A stretch of DNA of 64,000 nt from contig NZ_SLVF01000021.1 in NCBI RefSeq assembly GCF_004345365.1, forward strand, positions 1 to 64,000, read 5' to 3'. Numbering within the stretch: the first letter of the stretch is position 1; every line of letters begins with the position of its first letter. Below, piece after piece: positions 26,899-34,641 of the stretch. The translations under genes and the position numbers were made by a program. The notes beneath the pieces are model-generated. The model saw nothing but the letters and a program-made list of their open reading frames with translations, was not told where the DNA came from and ran no database searches. Source of the DNA: Kribbella sp. VKM Ac-2568 (GTDB taxonomy: Bacteria > Actinomycetota > Actinomycetes > Propionibacteriales > Kribbellaceae).

Positions 26899-27762
26899 AT
26901 GACGAGTTTTCAGACCGTATCTGCCTGCGGGTTGGAGGTCTTCTACCGCGAAGCGGGTAAGCCGGGAGCACCGAAACTCCTGCTGCTGGCCGGATTCCCC
27001 TCCTCGTCTCACCAGTTCCGGAACCTAATGCCGGCACTCGCCGACAGGTTCCACCTGGTCTCGATCGACTACCCCGGGTTCGGGAACACCGAAATGCCGG
27101 ATCCGGCCGACTGGGACTACACCTTCGACCACCTCGCAGAGATCGTCGACGAGGCATTGCTCGCCATCGACTTCACCGGCCCGATGGGGCTGTACATGCA
27201 GGACTACGGTGGCCCGATCGGGAACCGGCTGATCTCGCTTCATCCGGACTGGCTCCAGTGGCAGGTCATCCAGAATGCCAACGTTTACGAGGAGGGGTTC
27301 ACCGAGATCTGGGACGGGATGCGTCACGGCCTCTGGGCCAACCGCAATGCCGAGACCGAGGCGCCACTCGAGGCATTGCTCGAACCGGAAGCAGTGAAAG
27401 CGATCTACCTGACCGGCCACCCCGATCCGACGACGATCAGCCCGGACAACTGGAACCTGGATCTGCACTTCCTGGCCCGGCCGAACGCGCGCAGAGTGCA
27501 ATTGGATCTCCTCTACGACTACCGGACGAACGCCGCCCAGTACGCCACCTGGCAGCGACGACTGCGTCGCGACCAGCCGAGAACGCTGATCTTCTGGGGC
27601 CAGGGAGACATCTTCTTCACCCCGGCCGGTGGAGAGGCGTACCTGCGTGATCTCCCCGACGCGAAGCTGGTTCGCCTGAATTCCGGACACTTTGCAGCAG
27701 AGGACTGCCTGCAAGAGATCGTGGACGGGATCAACAGTTTCTACGACGACGCCGTCGGATAG
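26899..27762 (+). CDS. Alpha/beta hydrolase with Asp nucleophile (epoxide hydrolase/dehalogenase-like)
   Basis: The 287-residue alpha/beta hydrolase has the oxyanion motif LLAGFPSSSHQFRNL and the nucleophile elbow MQDYGGPIG. Aspartate stands where serine hydrolases have Ser, as in epoxide hydrolases and haloalkane dehalogenases. The catalytic His lies in NSGHFAAED. The cap region is IWDGMRHGLW onward. The ATG at 26899 has GGAG nearby; an earlier in-frame ATG at 26842 is less likely. Confidence 0.85.
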   Translation: MTSFQTVSACGLEVFYREAGKPGAPKLLLLAGFPSSSHQFRNLMPALADRFHLVSIDYPGFGNTEMPDPADWDYTFDHLAEIVDEALLAIDFTGPMGLYMQDYGGPIGNRLISLHPDWLQWQVIQNANVYEEGFTEIWDGMRHGLWANRNAETEAPLEALLEPEAVKAIYLTGHPDPTTISPDNWNLDLHFLARPNARRVQLDLLYDYRTNAAQYATWQRRLRRDQPRTLIFWGQGDIFFTPAGGEAYLRDLPDAKLVRLNSGHFAAEDCLQEIVDGINSFYDDAVG

Positions 27763-27875
27763 CCCGGACTCTCCGACCTCCCCCGAGCATCCGTCCGCTG
27801 CGGGTGCCGCAGTCTGTAAGCCCAGTGCTCGGACAGGACACAGAGTCTGCGAGGACCTCTACCGAAAGGACGACA

Positions 27876-28178
27876 GTGCGAGCGACGATCGACGGCGTTC
27901 TACTCGCCGACACAGACCGGGAACACATCATCTTGATCGAGGGGAGTCGCTACTTTCCTGCGGACTCGCTGACAATCGGCACCTTGAAGGTGAGCCCGAC
28001 GCCGTATGTCTGCCCCTGGAAGGGCCAAGCCCTCTACTACAGTGTGGAAACTCCGCACCAGGAGTACATCGACGCTGCGTGGTGTTACCCGCATCCCAAG
28101 CGGTCGGCGATCGAAACCGTCGGACACAACTTCACCGGATATGTTGCGTTCGACACCACGCGAGTAGTCATCGAGTAG
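27876..28178 (+). CDS. DUF427 family protein
   Basis: The 100-residue beta-rich protein reads DGVLLADTDRE, YFPADSL, and the signature YVCPWKGQALYYSV, then AAWCYPHP and FTGYVAF. That CPWKG pattern is diagnostic of DUF427 proteins; their role is not established. The GTG at 27876 follows AAAGGA by 6 nt. It lies 114 bp after the alpha/beta hydrolase and may be cotranscribed. Confidence 0.85.
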   Translation: MRATIDGVLLADTDREHIILIEGSRYFPADSLTIGTLKVSPTPYVCPWKGQALYYSVETPHQEYIDAAWCYPHPKRSAIETVGHNFTGYVAFDTTRVVIE

Positions 28179-28210
28179 ACGGGCGCGCGGCCCCGGCGCG
28201 CCTGTACCAG

Positions 28211-28810
28211 TCAGTCGAACTCGTAGCGTTGCTCGCGCCAGGGATCGCCGTGATTGTGGTATCCAGCTCGCTCCCAGAAGCCTGGCTCGTCCTGCAACAG
28301 CAGTTGCAGTCCGTTCAGCCACTTGGCTGACTTCCAGAAGTACAGGTGCGGGACGAGGAGCCGGGCAGGACCGCCGTGCAGCGCCCCGAGCTCCTCTCCA
28401 TCGTAACGATAGGCGATCCAAGCCTTCCCACCGCGGAGCTCGGTCAACGGCAGGTTGGTCGTGTAACCGCCGTACGAGGTTGCCGTGGCATGGGTCGCCT
28501 CAGTGGTCACGTCGGCGAGGACGGCATCGACGGAGACCCCTTCCCAACGTGTGCCGAATTTGGACCACCTTGTGACGCAGTGGATGTCGGCGACCACCGA
28601 TTCGGATGGCAGGGCGAGCAGGTCGTGCCATCGCCAGCTTCGCTGCACGCCGGTCTCGGAGGTGACCGTGAACTCCCATTTGTCCTTGGGGATCAGCGGA
28701 GTCACGCTCGCTGACAGCACCGGGAAGTCGTCGGTGAGGTGCTGGCCAGGTGGAAGTCTGCGCTGATCGGCTCCCCCTCTGCCTTGGAATCCCTGGTTGA
28801 CGACTGCCAT
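28211..28810 (-). CDS. Sulfite-oxidase-like molybdopterin oxidoreductase, copy A
   Basis: The 199-residue protein is a single oxidoreductase molybdopterin-binding domain. The molybdenum-ligand cysteine is in VADIHCVTRWSKF. Other landmarks are GGYTTNLPL, GGPARLLVPHLYFWKSAKW and the C-terminal GYHNHGDPWREQRY. There is no dimerisation domain or signal peptide, so it is cytoplasmic. AAGGAGG lies 6 nt upstream of the ATG. It is 51 bp downstream of ECF sigma copy 2 on the same strand and is probably cotranscribed with it. Closely similar to the gene at 35360. Confidence 0.9.
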   Translation of the reverse strand: MAVVNQGFQGRGGADQRRLPPGQHLTDDFPVLSASVTPLIPKDKWEFTVTSETGVQRSWRWHDLLALPSESVVADIHCVTRWSKFGTRWEGVSVDAVLADVTTEATHATATSYGGYTTNLPLTELRGGKAWIAYRYDGEELGALHGGPARLLVPHLYFWKSAKWLNGLQLLLQDEPGFWERAGYHNHGDPWREQRYEFD

Positions 28811-28861
28811 CTGGCCCTCCTTGCCGGCAGATCTCTCATCCTGCCCGTCGGCCGACGTTGC

Positions 28862-29530
28862 TCATGCGATCTGCTGCTCCGGCAAGTAGCCGGCGTCGAC
28901 CAACGCGGTCCGCAGCTTACGGCGGGCGTCGAACATCATCTTGTAGATCGCGTTGTGTGTCGCGCCGAGCTGATCAGCGAGGACATCGGTGGGCATCCCC
29001 TTCAGCACCATCGCGACAAAGACCATCCGTTGCTTTGCCGTCAGCTTCTCGTCGACGGCGCGATGCACGGCATCCATCAGATCCCGGCTTTCGGCATGCG
29101 ACTCCGGCTCGATCCCCACTCGTGCGGGAAGGCGCTCCCAGTCCTCGTCGTCGAACGCAACATCAGCCCGCTGCCAGAAGTGCCGGTTGACCTTGGCGGC
29201 CACGTCGAAGATCACGAACTTGTACGCCCAGGTGGTGAACTTGCAATCACCGCGGAACGTCTCGACCTTGCCGCAGATCGCCAGCAGGGCGTCCGCGGCG
29301 GCCTGGTGCGCGATGTCGTCCAGCTCCGGCCCGACGAGTCGCAGCCTCGCCGCCCGCCGCCCGACCTCCGCCCTCGCGGCTCGCTGGAGAAACTCGTACA
29401 AGCGTCGGCTCGCAAGCTCACGCCGATCCCCACCGCTGCTCAAGTCGCGAACCCAGGCACGGTTCTCCCGGGCCACCTCTGGAGAGACGACCCGCACCTG
29501 CGACAACGACTCGGAACATTCGCTCTTCAT
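28862..29530 (-). CDS. ECF-type RNA polymerase sigma factor, copy 2
   Basis: The 222-residue sigma factor is nearly identical to copy 1: AADALLAICGKVETF, CKFTTWAYKFVIFDVA, LTAKQRMVFVAMVLKG and DVLADQLGATHNAIY. It starts with ATG in an ATGA overlap with a 79-codon upstream frame (29527-29766) that ends CRTCDHYVPLIVGDP. The sulfite-oxidase-like gene follows 51 bp downstream. A perfect ATGGACG/CGTCCAT palindrome lies 73 bp upstream. No anti-sigma factor is adjacent. The target regulon is unknown. Confidence 0.87.
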   Translation of the reverse strand: MKSECSESLSQVRVVSPEVARENRAWVRDLSSGGDRRELASRRLYEFLQRAARAEVGRRAARLRLVGPELDDIAHQAAADALLAICGKVETFRGDCKFTTWAYKFVIFDVAAKVNRHFWQRADVAFDDEDWERLPARVGIEPESHAESRDLMDAVHRAVDEKLTAKQRMVFVAMVLKGMPTDVLADQLGATHNAIYKMMFDARRKLRTALVDAGYLPEQQIA

Positions 29531-29766
29531 GGATCTCCGACGATCAACGGAACGTAGTGGTCACAGGTCCGGCACCTCGGTGTCGACCGGTGAAATAGCA
29601 ACATGGACGATACCGTCCATTCAAGATTCCGTCCACTCGGCGTCCACGACCCTACGCACAGTGCGAGTCCACCAGCCCTTTCACGATGAGATGCGACTCG
29701 ATCACCAAAATATAGGGTGATCATGAACACATCACACCAAGCACGACTTGACCGCAAGCAAGGCAC
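29527..29766 (-). CDS. Possible leader ORF overlapping ECF sigma copy 2
   Basis: A 79-codon frame ends in a TGA overlapping the sigma ATG. Only its last 25 or so residues (MLLFHRSTPRCRTCDHYV) are conserved with copy 1, where the equivalent frame is fused to the sigma gene. A short peptide starting at that internal ATG, with a CxxC pair, is the plausible product. It could couple translation or be only a conserved leader. Confidence 0.3.
   Translation of the reverse strand: MPCLRSSRAWCDVFMITLYFGDRVASHRERAGGLALCVGSWTPSGRNLEWTVSSMLLFHRSTPRCRTCDHYVPLIVGDP
29603..29620. promoter_or_regulatory. Perfect palindrome upstream of ECF sigma copy 2
   Basis: ATGGACG-atac-CGTCCAT is an 18-base perfect inverted repeat 73 bp upstream of the sigma start. 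Its GGACGAT core matches the palindromes at 19132, 19219 and 22340. It probably binds a TetR-type repressor. Confidence 0.6.
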
Positions 29767-30027
29767 GATTCGCGCTCAGAGTCGCATGACCATGTGACTA
29801 ACTGGTCGGTCTCGTCCTGTTTGTCGCGACAACAGCTGCAGGCAAGGCACCGAAGGCCCTGGCCCGCCCAACCTCGAGTACCTCGGAAGGTCGACCAGGT
29901 CATCTGACACGAATATGCATCGCAGGGTGAGACCTCGATCGCGAGAACGGAAACTCCATGCCGGAGAGCGAACAGCAGGGTCGGTCGGTGCAGAGCCATC
30001 AGATTTCAGGGACGGATTGAGAGACGC
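29637..30027. other. Intergenic region before the UDG-like gene
   Basis: About 390 bp with no convincing gene apart from the start of the possible leader frame. The region is less GC-rich around 29700-29760 (contains AAAATATAGGG). It should hold the divergent promoters of the ECF gene and the UDG-like gene. Confidence 0.4.
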
Positions 30028-30657
30028 ATGGACGAACTCACAGCATTACGTGACGAGATCAGGAACGACGCCTCGAACGCGTGGGCCACAGAGCGTGGGT
30101 ACGAACCGATCTACTCGGCATCATCGCGTTCGAAGATCGTCGTCATTGGCCAGGCCCCCGGCCGGCAGGCTCAGGACAGCCAGATCCCGTGGAACGACGC
30201 CAGCGGCATCAAACTGCGGCAGTGGCTGGGCGTCACCGACGCACAGTTCTATGACCCGGACACGATCGCCCTGCTACCGATGGATTTCTACTACCCGGGT
30301 AAGGACGCCCACGGCGACCTCCCTCCACGCCCGGCCTTCGCGTCACGGTGGCACCAACGAATCCTCGAGACGATGCCTGGACTTCGCCTCACAGTTCTCA
30401 TCGGCCGCTACGCCCAGAAGCACTATCTGGGAACCAGCGCCAAGAGGAACCTGACCGAAACCGTCCGCGCCTATCGGGACTACCTTCCAGACCGGATCCC
30501 ACTCGTCCACCCCTCACCCTTGAACTTCAGGTGGCAAGCAAAGAACCCGTGGTTCGAGACAGAGGTGATTCCCACTCTGCAGACGCTCGTCGTGGATGCT
30601 GTCTCCAACGCTCCCCAGAACACTGCCGACGACCGGCCGCCCAGGAGCTACTCGTAG
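30028..30657 (+). CDS. Uracil-DNA glycosylase family protein
   Basis: The 209-residue protein has the UDG-superfamily motif 1 as VVIGQAPGRQAQD and motif 2 as LVHPSPLNFRWQ. PWNDASGIKLRQWLG lies between them. This is the YqfO/UDG-like (family-4/5-like fold) group common beside redox genes. It may excise uracil or only share the fold; no Fe-S cysteine set is seen. The 3' end overlaps the convergent hypothetical gene by 10 bp. Confidence 0.85.
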   Translation: MDELTALRDEIRNDASNAWATERGYEPIYSASSRSKIVVIGQAPGRQAQDSQIPWNDASGIKLRQWLGVTDAQFYDPDTIALLPMDFYYPGKDAHGDLPPRPAFASRWHQRILETMPGLRLTVLIGRYAQKHYLGTSAKRNLTETVRAYRDYLPDRIPLVHPSPLNFRWQAKNPWFETEVIPTLQTLVVDAVSNAPQNTADDRPPRSYS

Positions 30658-30977
30658 CGGCCGTCGAATGTCACGCCATCACGAACGCCGGTGAACCTCA
30701 GCCCGACGATCCGCTCGTCCTCGACCATCCAGCGAAGCGCGTAGCAGGCTCGATACGACGGCGGCCAGAACGAACAGAACCGCCCGCTGTCATCGATGTA
30801 CCACTCACCCACGCTGTCGCTGCCTCGCTCGGAGTAGGTGGTCCGCCCGTCAGTCGCGAAGACCTGAGTCGCGCCGTCGGCGTACACCAGCCGGCCGGCA
30901 GTCACCGCCTTCGGGATGTCGGCAGCAGCAACCGCCGCGCCGTCCTCAGCTCGGAATCCCCGCAGCAGATCACTCAT
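30648..30977 (-). CDS. Hypothetical protein
   Basis: The roughly 109-residue soluble protein reads LLRGFRAEDGAAV, RLVYADGATQVF, VGEWYIDDSGRFCSFW and YRACYALRW, ending FTGVRDGVTFDG. The start at 30977 has GAGAGG 11 nt upstream; an in-frame GTG at 30986 is too close to it. Strand-rich, no family recognised. It converges on the UDG-like gene. Confidence 0.65.
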   Translation of the reverse strand: MSDLLRGFRAEDGAAVAAADIPKAVTAGRLVYADGATQVFATDGRTTYSERGSDSVGEWYIDDSGRFCSFWPPSYRACYALRWMVEDERIVGLRFTGVRDGVTFDGRYE

Positions 30978-31183
30978 CGCGTCCACGACCTCTCATCCTC
31001 GACTCGTCTCCGACTCGTTGGTGGCCTCCGAGCCACCGTGGCTTACGGCTTATGGCGACAATCTGCTCGCAGAGTGCCAGCAGATCGTCGCCATCGGTCT
31101 GATCGTGAGAAGCCCGCATCCCGGTCGCGCCAGCGACCGGCCCCCACCACCTCGGTGATGGGCACACGCTCGGAGTCGACAAG

Positions 31184-31738
31184 TCAGGCGGTGGTGGTGC
31201 GGCGCCGAGGGAGCACCCAGTCCGGACGTACAAAGTGGCAGGTGTAACCGGCCGGGTACCTGACCAGGTAGTCCTGGTGCTCGGGCTCAGCCTCCCAGAA
31301 CGGACCAGCGGGCTCGATCGTCGTCACGGCCTTGTCAGGCCAAAGACCTGACGCGTCGACGTCGGCGATCGTGTCGCGAGCGACCTTGTCCTGTTCGGGG
31401 GTGAGCGGAAAGATCGCCGAGCGGTAGCTCGTGCCGACGTCGTTGCCCTGACGGTTCACGGTCGACGGGTCGTGGATCTGGAAGAAGAACGCCAGGATGT
31501 CACGGTAGGTCGTCTGCGCCGGGTCGAAGACGATCTCGACCGCCTCTGCGTGCCCGGGATGATTGCGGTACGTCGCGTGGTCGTTTTGCCCGCCGGTGTA
31601 TCCAACGCGCGTGTCGAGCACACCGGGCTGCCGGCGAATGAGGTCCTCCATACCCCAGAAACACCCGCCGGCGAGGACGGCTGTCTCAGTCCCCGGCTTG
31701 CGGGTGACCTGCCCGGTGTCGTGAATTCCGCTGGTCAC
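31184..31738 (-). CDS. msrA: Peptide-methionine (S)-S-oxide reductase MsrA
   Basis: The 184-residue enzyme reduces methionine S-sulfoxide. The catalytic cysteine is in AGGCFWGMEDLIR. GYTGG, GHAEAVEIVFDP and EPEHQDYLVRYP are further signatures. Length is normal. The start codon overlaps the msrB stop by an ATGA arrangement, so MsrB and MsrA are coupled. Cytoplasmic oxidative-damage repair. Confidence 0.96.
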   Translation of the reverse strand: MTSGIHDTGQVTRKPGTETAVLAGGCFWGMEDLIRRQPGVLDTRVGYTGGQNDHATYRNHPGHAEAVEIVFDPAQTTYRDILAFFFQIHDPSTVNRQGNDVGTSYRSAIFPLTPEQDKVARDTIADVDASGLWPDKAVTTIEPAGPFWEAEPEHQDYLVRYPAGYTCHFVRPDWVLPRRRTTTA

Positions 31739-32214
31739 GATGCATGCTCCTCTGTGCTGGTGGTGTCGGCTGTCTCGAACAGCGACCGGTACTCGCCGTA
31801 GCCCTGCGTCTCCAGCTCGGAGACCGGGATGAAGCGGAGTGCGGCGGAGTTCATGCAGTACCGCCGGCCCCCGGCGTCGGCGGGCCCGTCATCGAAAATG
31901 TGGCCGAGGTGGCTGTCGGCCCCGGTGGACCGCGCCTCTGTGCGGGTCATCCAGAGCGACCTGTCCGTCTCCGTGCGAACAGCGTCCGCCGCGATCGGTC
32001 TGGTGAAGCTCGGCCATCCGGTGCCGCTGTCGTACTTGTCGGTCGACGAGAACAGCGGCTGACCGGAAACCACATCCACGTAGATCCCAGGCTCGTGGTT
32101 GTTCCAGTACTCGTTGTGGAATGCGGGCTCGGTCCCGTCTCTCTGAGTGACGCGGAACTGGCTGTCGGTGAGGCGGCTGAGCGCCTCCGAAGTCTTCCTG
32201 TAGTCGTGCGACAC
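31735..32214 (-). CDS. msrB: Peptide-methionine (R)-S-oxide reductase MsrB
   Basis: The 159-residue enzyme reduces methionine R-sulfoxide. Motifs are GIYVDVVSGQPLF, YDSGTGWPSFTRP, DSHLGHIFDDGP and the catalytic RYCMNSAALRF. The zinc-binding CxxC pairs of many MsrB proteins are absent; the first is replaced around GIYVDVV. It is followed directly by msrA. Confidence 0.95.
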   Translation of the reverse strand: MSHDYRKTSEALSRLTDSQFRVTQRDGTEPAFHNEYWNNHEPGIYVDVVSGQPLFSSTDKYDSGTGWPSFTRPIAADAVRTETDRSLWMTRTEARSTGADSHLGHIFDDGPADAGGRRYCMNSAALRFIPVSELETQGYGEYRSLFETADTTSTEEHAS

Positions 32215-32363
32215 GGTTTCTCCTCCTCTGACGCCGCTGGCTGCGCCGTCACTGGCAACAACACTCCAGCGAATCGTTTTGGTCCCGGATCCCGGAGAAC
32301 TCGCTGTGACCGCGATCTCAGCTCGACTGGGGCCATCCGGAAAATGCGCGATCGAGCAGTAGC

Positions 32364-32624
32364 TCAGATGTCATCCCGGCCGTCACTGTGCAGATGACGG
32401 TGCAGATCATCGTCCTGCACAGCGGCCAACAGTCCGTCGGCATCTTCTGCGCATGCTCCGCAGGCAGCAAGGTGCGACGCCAATCCGGGATAGTGCCCGG
32501 CAGCGTCGACTCCGGCCGCGAGTAGCTCGGCATAGATGTGCAGAACAGCCATCGCCTCATCACACCCGACGTCACGCGGGTCGGTGGCCAGAAACCGCTC
32601 CAGCCCCTCCCGCCACCCGGTCAT
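32364..32624 (-). CDS. Small zinc-finger-like (anti-sigma-type) protein
   Basis: The 86-residue protein has an acidic N-terminal part with a cysteine (DVGCDEAMAVLHIYAELLAAG). It also carries HLAACGACAEDADGLLA, an HxxxCxxC pattern as in zinc-binding anti-sigma domains. No membrane segment follows, so if it is an anti-sigma factor it is soluble. No partner sigma gene is adjacent. It lies upstream of msrB on the same strand with a 150-bp gap. Confidence 0.6.
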   Translation of the reverse strand: MTGWREGLERFLATDPRDVGCDEAMAVLHIYAELLAAGVDAAGHYPGLASHLAACGACAEDADGLLAAVQDDDLHRHLHSDGRDDI

Positions 32625-32892
32625 GACCTTTCACCCCTACCCGTGATCAGTGGCTTTGGCAGCCGTCGGCTCCCCTCCGGACATCCGTTAGTTGTCGGAT
32701 GGGCGCGGATCTTACGCCACGGATCGACGGCTGCCTGTTGATCGCGCCCTTCTTCAACGGGCCGTTCCCACGGTGACGACCTCGCGCCGACATTCCTCTC
32801 GGCCTGCGGTAAGACGTCGAAGGTGTCGTGCCGCCAATGCTTGTGAACCGAGAATGCCTTGAAGGCGGATGCTGGATATTGGGAGGTGCCTG

Positions 32893-33810
32893 ATGAGGGC
32901 GATTGTGGTGACGGACCAGGCAGCAGGAACGTCCGGAATGACGCTGGCGGAGCGACCCGAGCCACCGGCGGCGATCAACGACGTCGTCGTCGAGGTTCAT
33001 GCGTCGGGCTATGTCCCGACCGAGCTGGAGTGGCCCTCGACCTGGACCGATCGCGCCGACCGCGACCGGTCGCCGTCGATCCCGGGGCACGAGTTGGCCG
33101 GGGTGGTCACCGCCCTCGGCTATGGCACGACGGGGCTGTCGGTGGGACAGCGTGTGTTCGGCCTCACCGACTGGCATCGCGACGGCACCCTGGCGGAGTA
33201 TGTGGCGATCGAGGCACGCAACCTCGCCCCGCTCCCCGGCGACGTCGACTTCACTGTGGGCGCGAGCCTGCCGATTTCAGGGCTGACCGCGTGGCAAGGA
33301 CTGTTCCAGCACGGCCGCCTTCAGGCAGGCCAGAGCGTCCTCGCCCACGGCGCGGCCGGCGCAGTCGGCACGATGGTGACCCAGCTCGCACGCGAGGCCG
33401 GCGCCTACGTCATCGGCACCGGACGTGCCGCCGACCGTGAGAAGGCGCTCGACTACGGCGCACAGGAGTTCGTCGACCTCGCCAACGACTCGCTGGAAGA
33501 CATCGGCCGAGTCGACCTAGTGTTCGACGTCATCGGCGGCGACGTCCAGAAGAGCTCCGCGGCGCTGATCAAGACCGGAGGGACCCTGGTGACCATCGTG
33601 GGCCCACCCGAGGCGCGGCCCGCGGACGGCCTGGCGATCGACTTCGTCGTCGAGGCCGATCGCGCGCAACTGAGTGAGATCGTCCAGCGGGTGCGAGACG
33701 GGCGGCTGCAGACGAACATCGGCACCATCGCGACCCTCGACGATGCTGTCGCCGCTTTCAATCCCACTGAGCGGCTCAGGGGAAAGACGATCATCCGCGT
33801 TCGTCCGTAG
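32893..33810 (+). CDS. NADP-dependent quinone-oxidoreductase-like enzyme
   Basis: The 305-residue medium-chain dehydrogenase has a GroES-like N-terminal domain with PGHELAGVVTALG and a Rossmann domain with VLAHGAAGAVGTMVTQLA. No structural-zinc cysteines are present, as in the quinone oxidoreductase branch. The ATG at 32893 has GGGAGG upstream, and the eight in-frame residues before it are left out. It is divergent from the small zinc-finger gene and terminates at a strong hairpin. Confidence 0.88.
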   Translation: MRAIVVTDQAAGTSGMTLAERPEPPAAINDVVVEVHASGYVPTELEWPSTWTDRADRDRSPSIPGHELAGVVTALGYGTTGLSVGQRVFGLTDWHRDGTLAEYVAIEARNLAPLPGDVDFTVGASLPISGLTAWQGLFQHGRLQAGQSVLAHGAAGAVGTMVTQLAREAGAYVIGTGRAADREKALDYGAQEFVDLANDSLEDIGRVDLVFDVIGGDVQKSSAALIKTGGTLVTIVGPPEARPADGLAIDFVVEADRAQLSEIVQRVRDGRLQTNIGTIATLDDAVAAFNPTERLRGKTIIRVRP

Positions 33811-33856
33811 CGCACGGACAGGCAAGCTGTCCCGTCTCCTCTCAGTACCGCTATGA

Positions 33857-33932
33857 CGTGAGGCAACGATGCTGAAGAACGGCCCGGCGAAGGCCGTTCT
33901 TCAGCACCCAGGAACGATGTCGGTGCCTCACG
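33857..33932. terminator. Strong bidirectional hairpin with nested outer repeat
   Basis: A perfect 14-bp stem (33871-33884 with 33892-33905, loop CGGCGAA) lies between convergent genes. It is enclosed by a second inverted repeat, CGTGAGGCA (33857-33865) and TGCCTCACG (33924-33932). The position fits a bidirectional terminator. No long T-run follows. Confidence 0.75.
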
Positions 33933-33946
33933 ACGAAGTTAAGGAG

Positions 33947-34327
33947 TCACGGCGCGATCTCGAGCTTGGTGATGAGGTCGTTGGCGAGCGTGAAACGGTA
34001 GATGATGTCGACGACGCCGCCGGGGAAGTTGCCCTCCAGGTGGGTGGTGACGACATATTGGGTGTCGTCGAACTTCTCGACGTGGCTGACCTCGACCGTG
34101 TAGATGTACTCGCTGGCCTCGGTCTCCCGCCACCGGTGGATCTCGTCGTGACCGGTGTAGGTGTTGCCGTCGTCGATGACGGTGGCGTCGGTCGCGAACG
34201 CCGACAGCAAGTCGTGAGCATTCGCCTTGTGCTGGGGATCAGCCTCGCGCAGGTACCTCGTGATCGAGGCCGGCAAGTGCTTCGCCGTCTCGGCGGCGGT
34301 CGGGTCGGGCGGGGTCTGGATCGTCAT
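33947..34327 (-). CDS. NTF2-like (SnoaL-type) protein
   Basis: The 126-residue cone-fold protein reads LLSAFATDATVIDDGN, TGHDEIHRWRE, and VVTTHLEGNFPGGVVDIIYRF. The pattern of helix then beta sheet matches NTF2/SnoaL-like domains, which may bind small ligands or be enzymes. It is the last gene of the dps-led minus-strand run and ends at the hairpin. Confidence 0.8.
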   Translation of the reverse strand: MTIQTPPDPTAAETAKHLPASITRYLREADPQHKANAHDLLSAFATDATVIDDGNTYTGHDEIHRWRETEASEYIYTVEVSHVEKFDDTQYVVTTHLEGNFPGGVVDIIYRFTLANDLITKLEIAP

Positions 34328-34378
34328 CAGTTGCCTTTCGAGGTGAGGGTGAAGGTAATGCGGTACCGCAAAGCCGGG

Positions 34379-34636
34379 TTAGGCCGGAGGAAGAACTGTC
34401 TGGGGCATTCCAGGCGCGTCGATGCAGTACATCCCGTGGCGTTCCGCGTGCATCAGGAGGACCGCGTCGCAGTCCCTGCAACGCGCCACCGTGCCGGGTC
34501 CTGACATGTACACCACCATTTCCGCTACGACCCCGGTACGGCCACAACTCGTGCACTTGTAGCCCATGGTCGTCATGTCGCGCCCAAAGAGATCATGCAT
34601 GACTCCCGCCATGGCATTGCCGTCGAGAGGTCTCAT
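34379..34636 (-). CDS. DUF6510 zinc-ribbon protein
   Basis: The 85-residue protein reads MRPLDGNAMAGVMHDLFG then YKCTSCGRTGVVAEM and ARCRDCDAVLL, so two CxxC pairs form a zinc ribbon. Actinobacterial members occur beside sulfite-oxidase-like and ferredoxin-reductase-like genes, as here. It directly follows the reductase gene. Confidence 0.8.
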   Translation of the reverse strand: MRPLDGNAMAGVMHDLFGRDMTTMGYKCTSCGRTGVVAEMVVYMSGPGTVARCRDCDAVLLMHAERHGMYCIDAPGMPQTVLPPA

Positions 34637-34641
34637 CGTCG

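Larger units (their letters stand above)
28854..29635. repeat. Second copy of the 0.78-kb ECF-sigma duplication
   Basis: This is the partner of 8873-9655, about 19.98 kb away and in direct orientation. It includes the sigma gene, leader and upstream palindrome. Direct repeats of this length could recombine and excise or duplicate the intervening 20 kb. Confidence 0.9.

Noticed and set aside
30348..31247. 299-codon plus-strand frame across the UDG-like gene and neighbour
   Set aside because: Proline- and arginine-rich shadow spanning two real genes on different strands.
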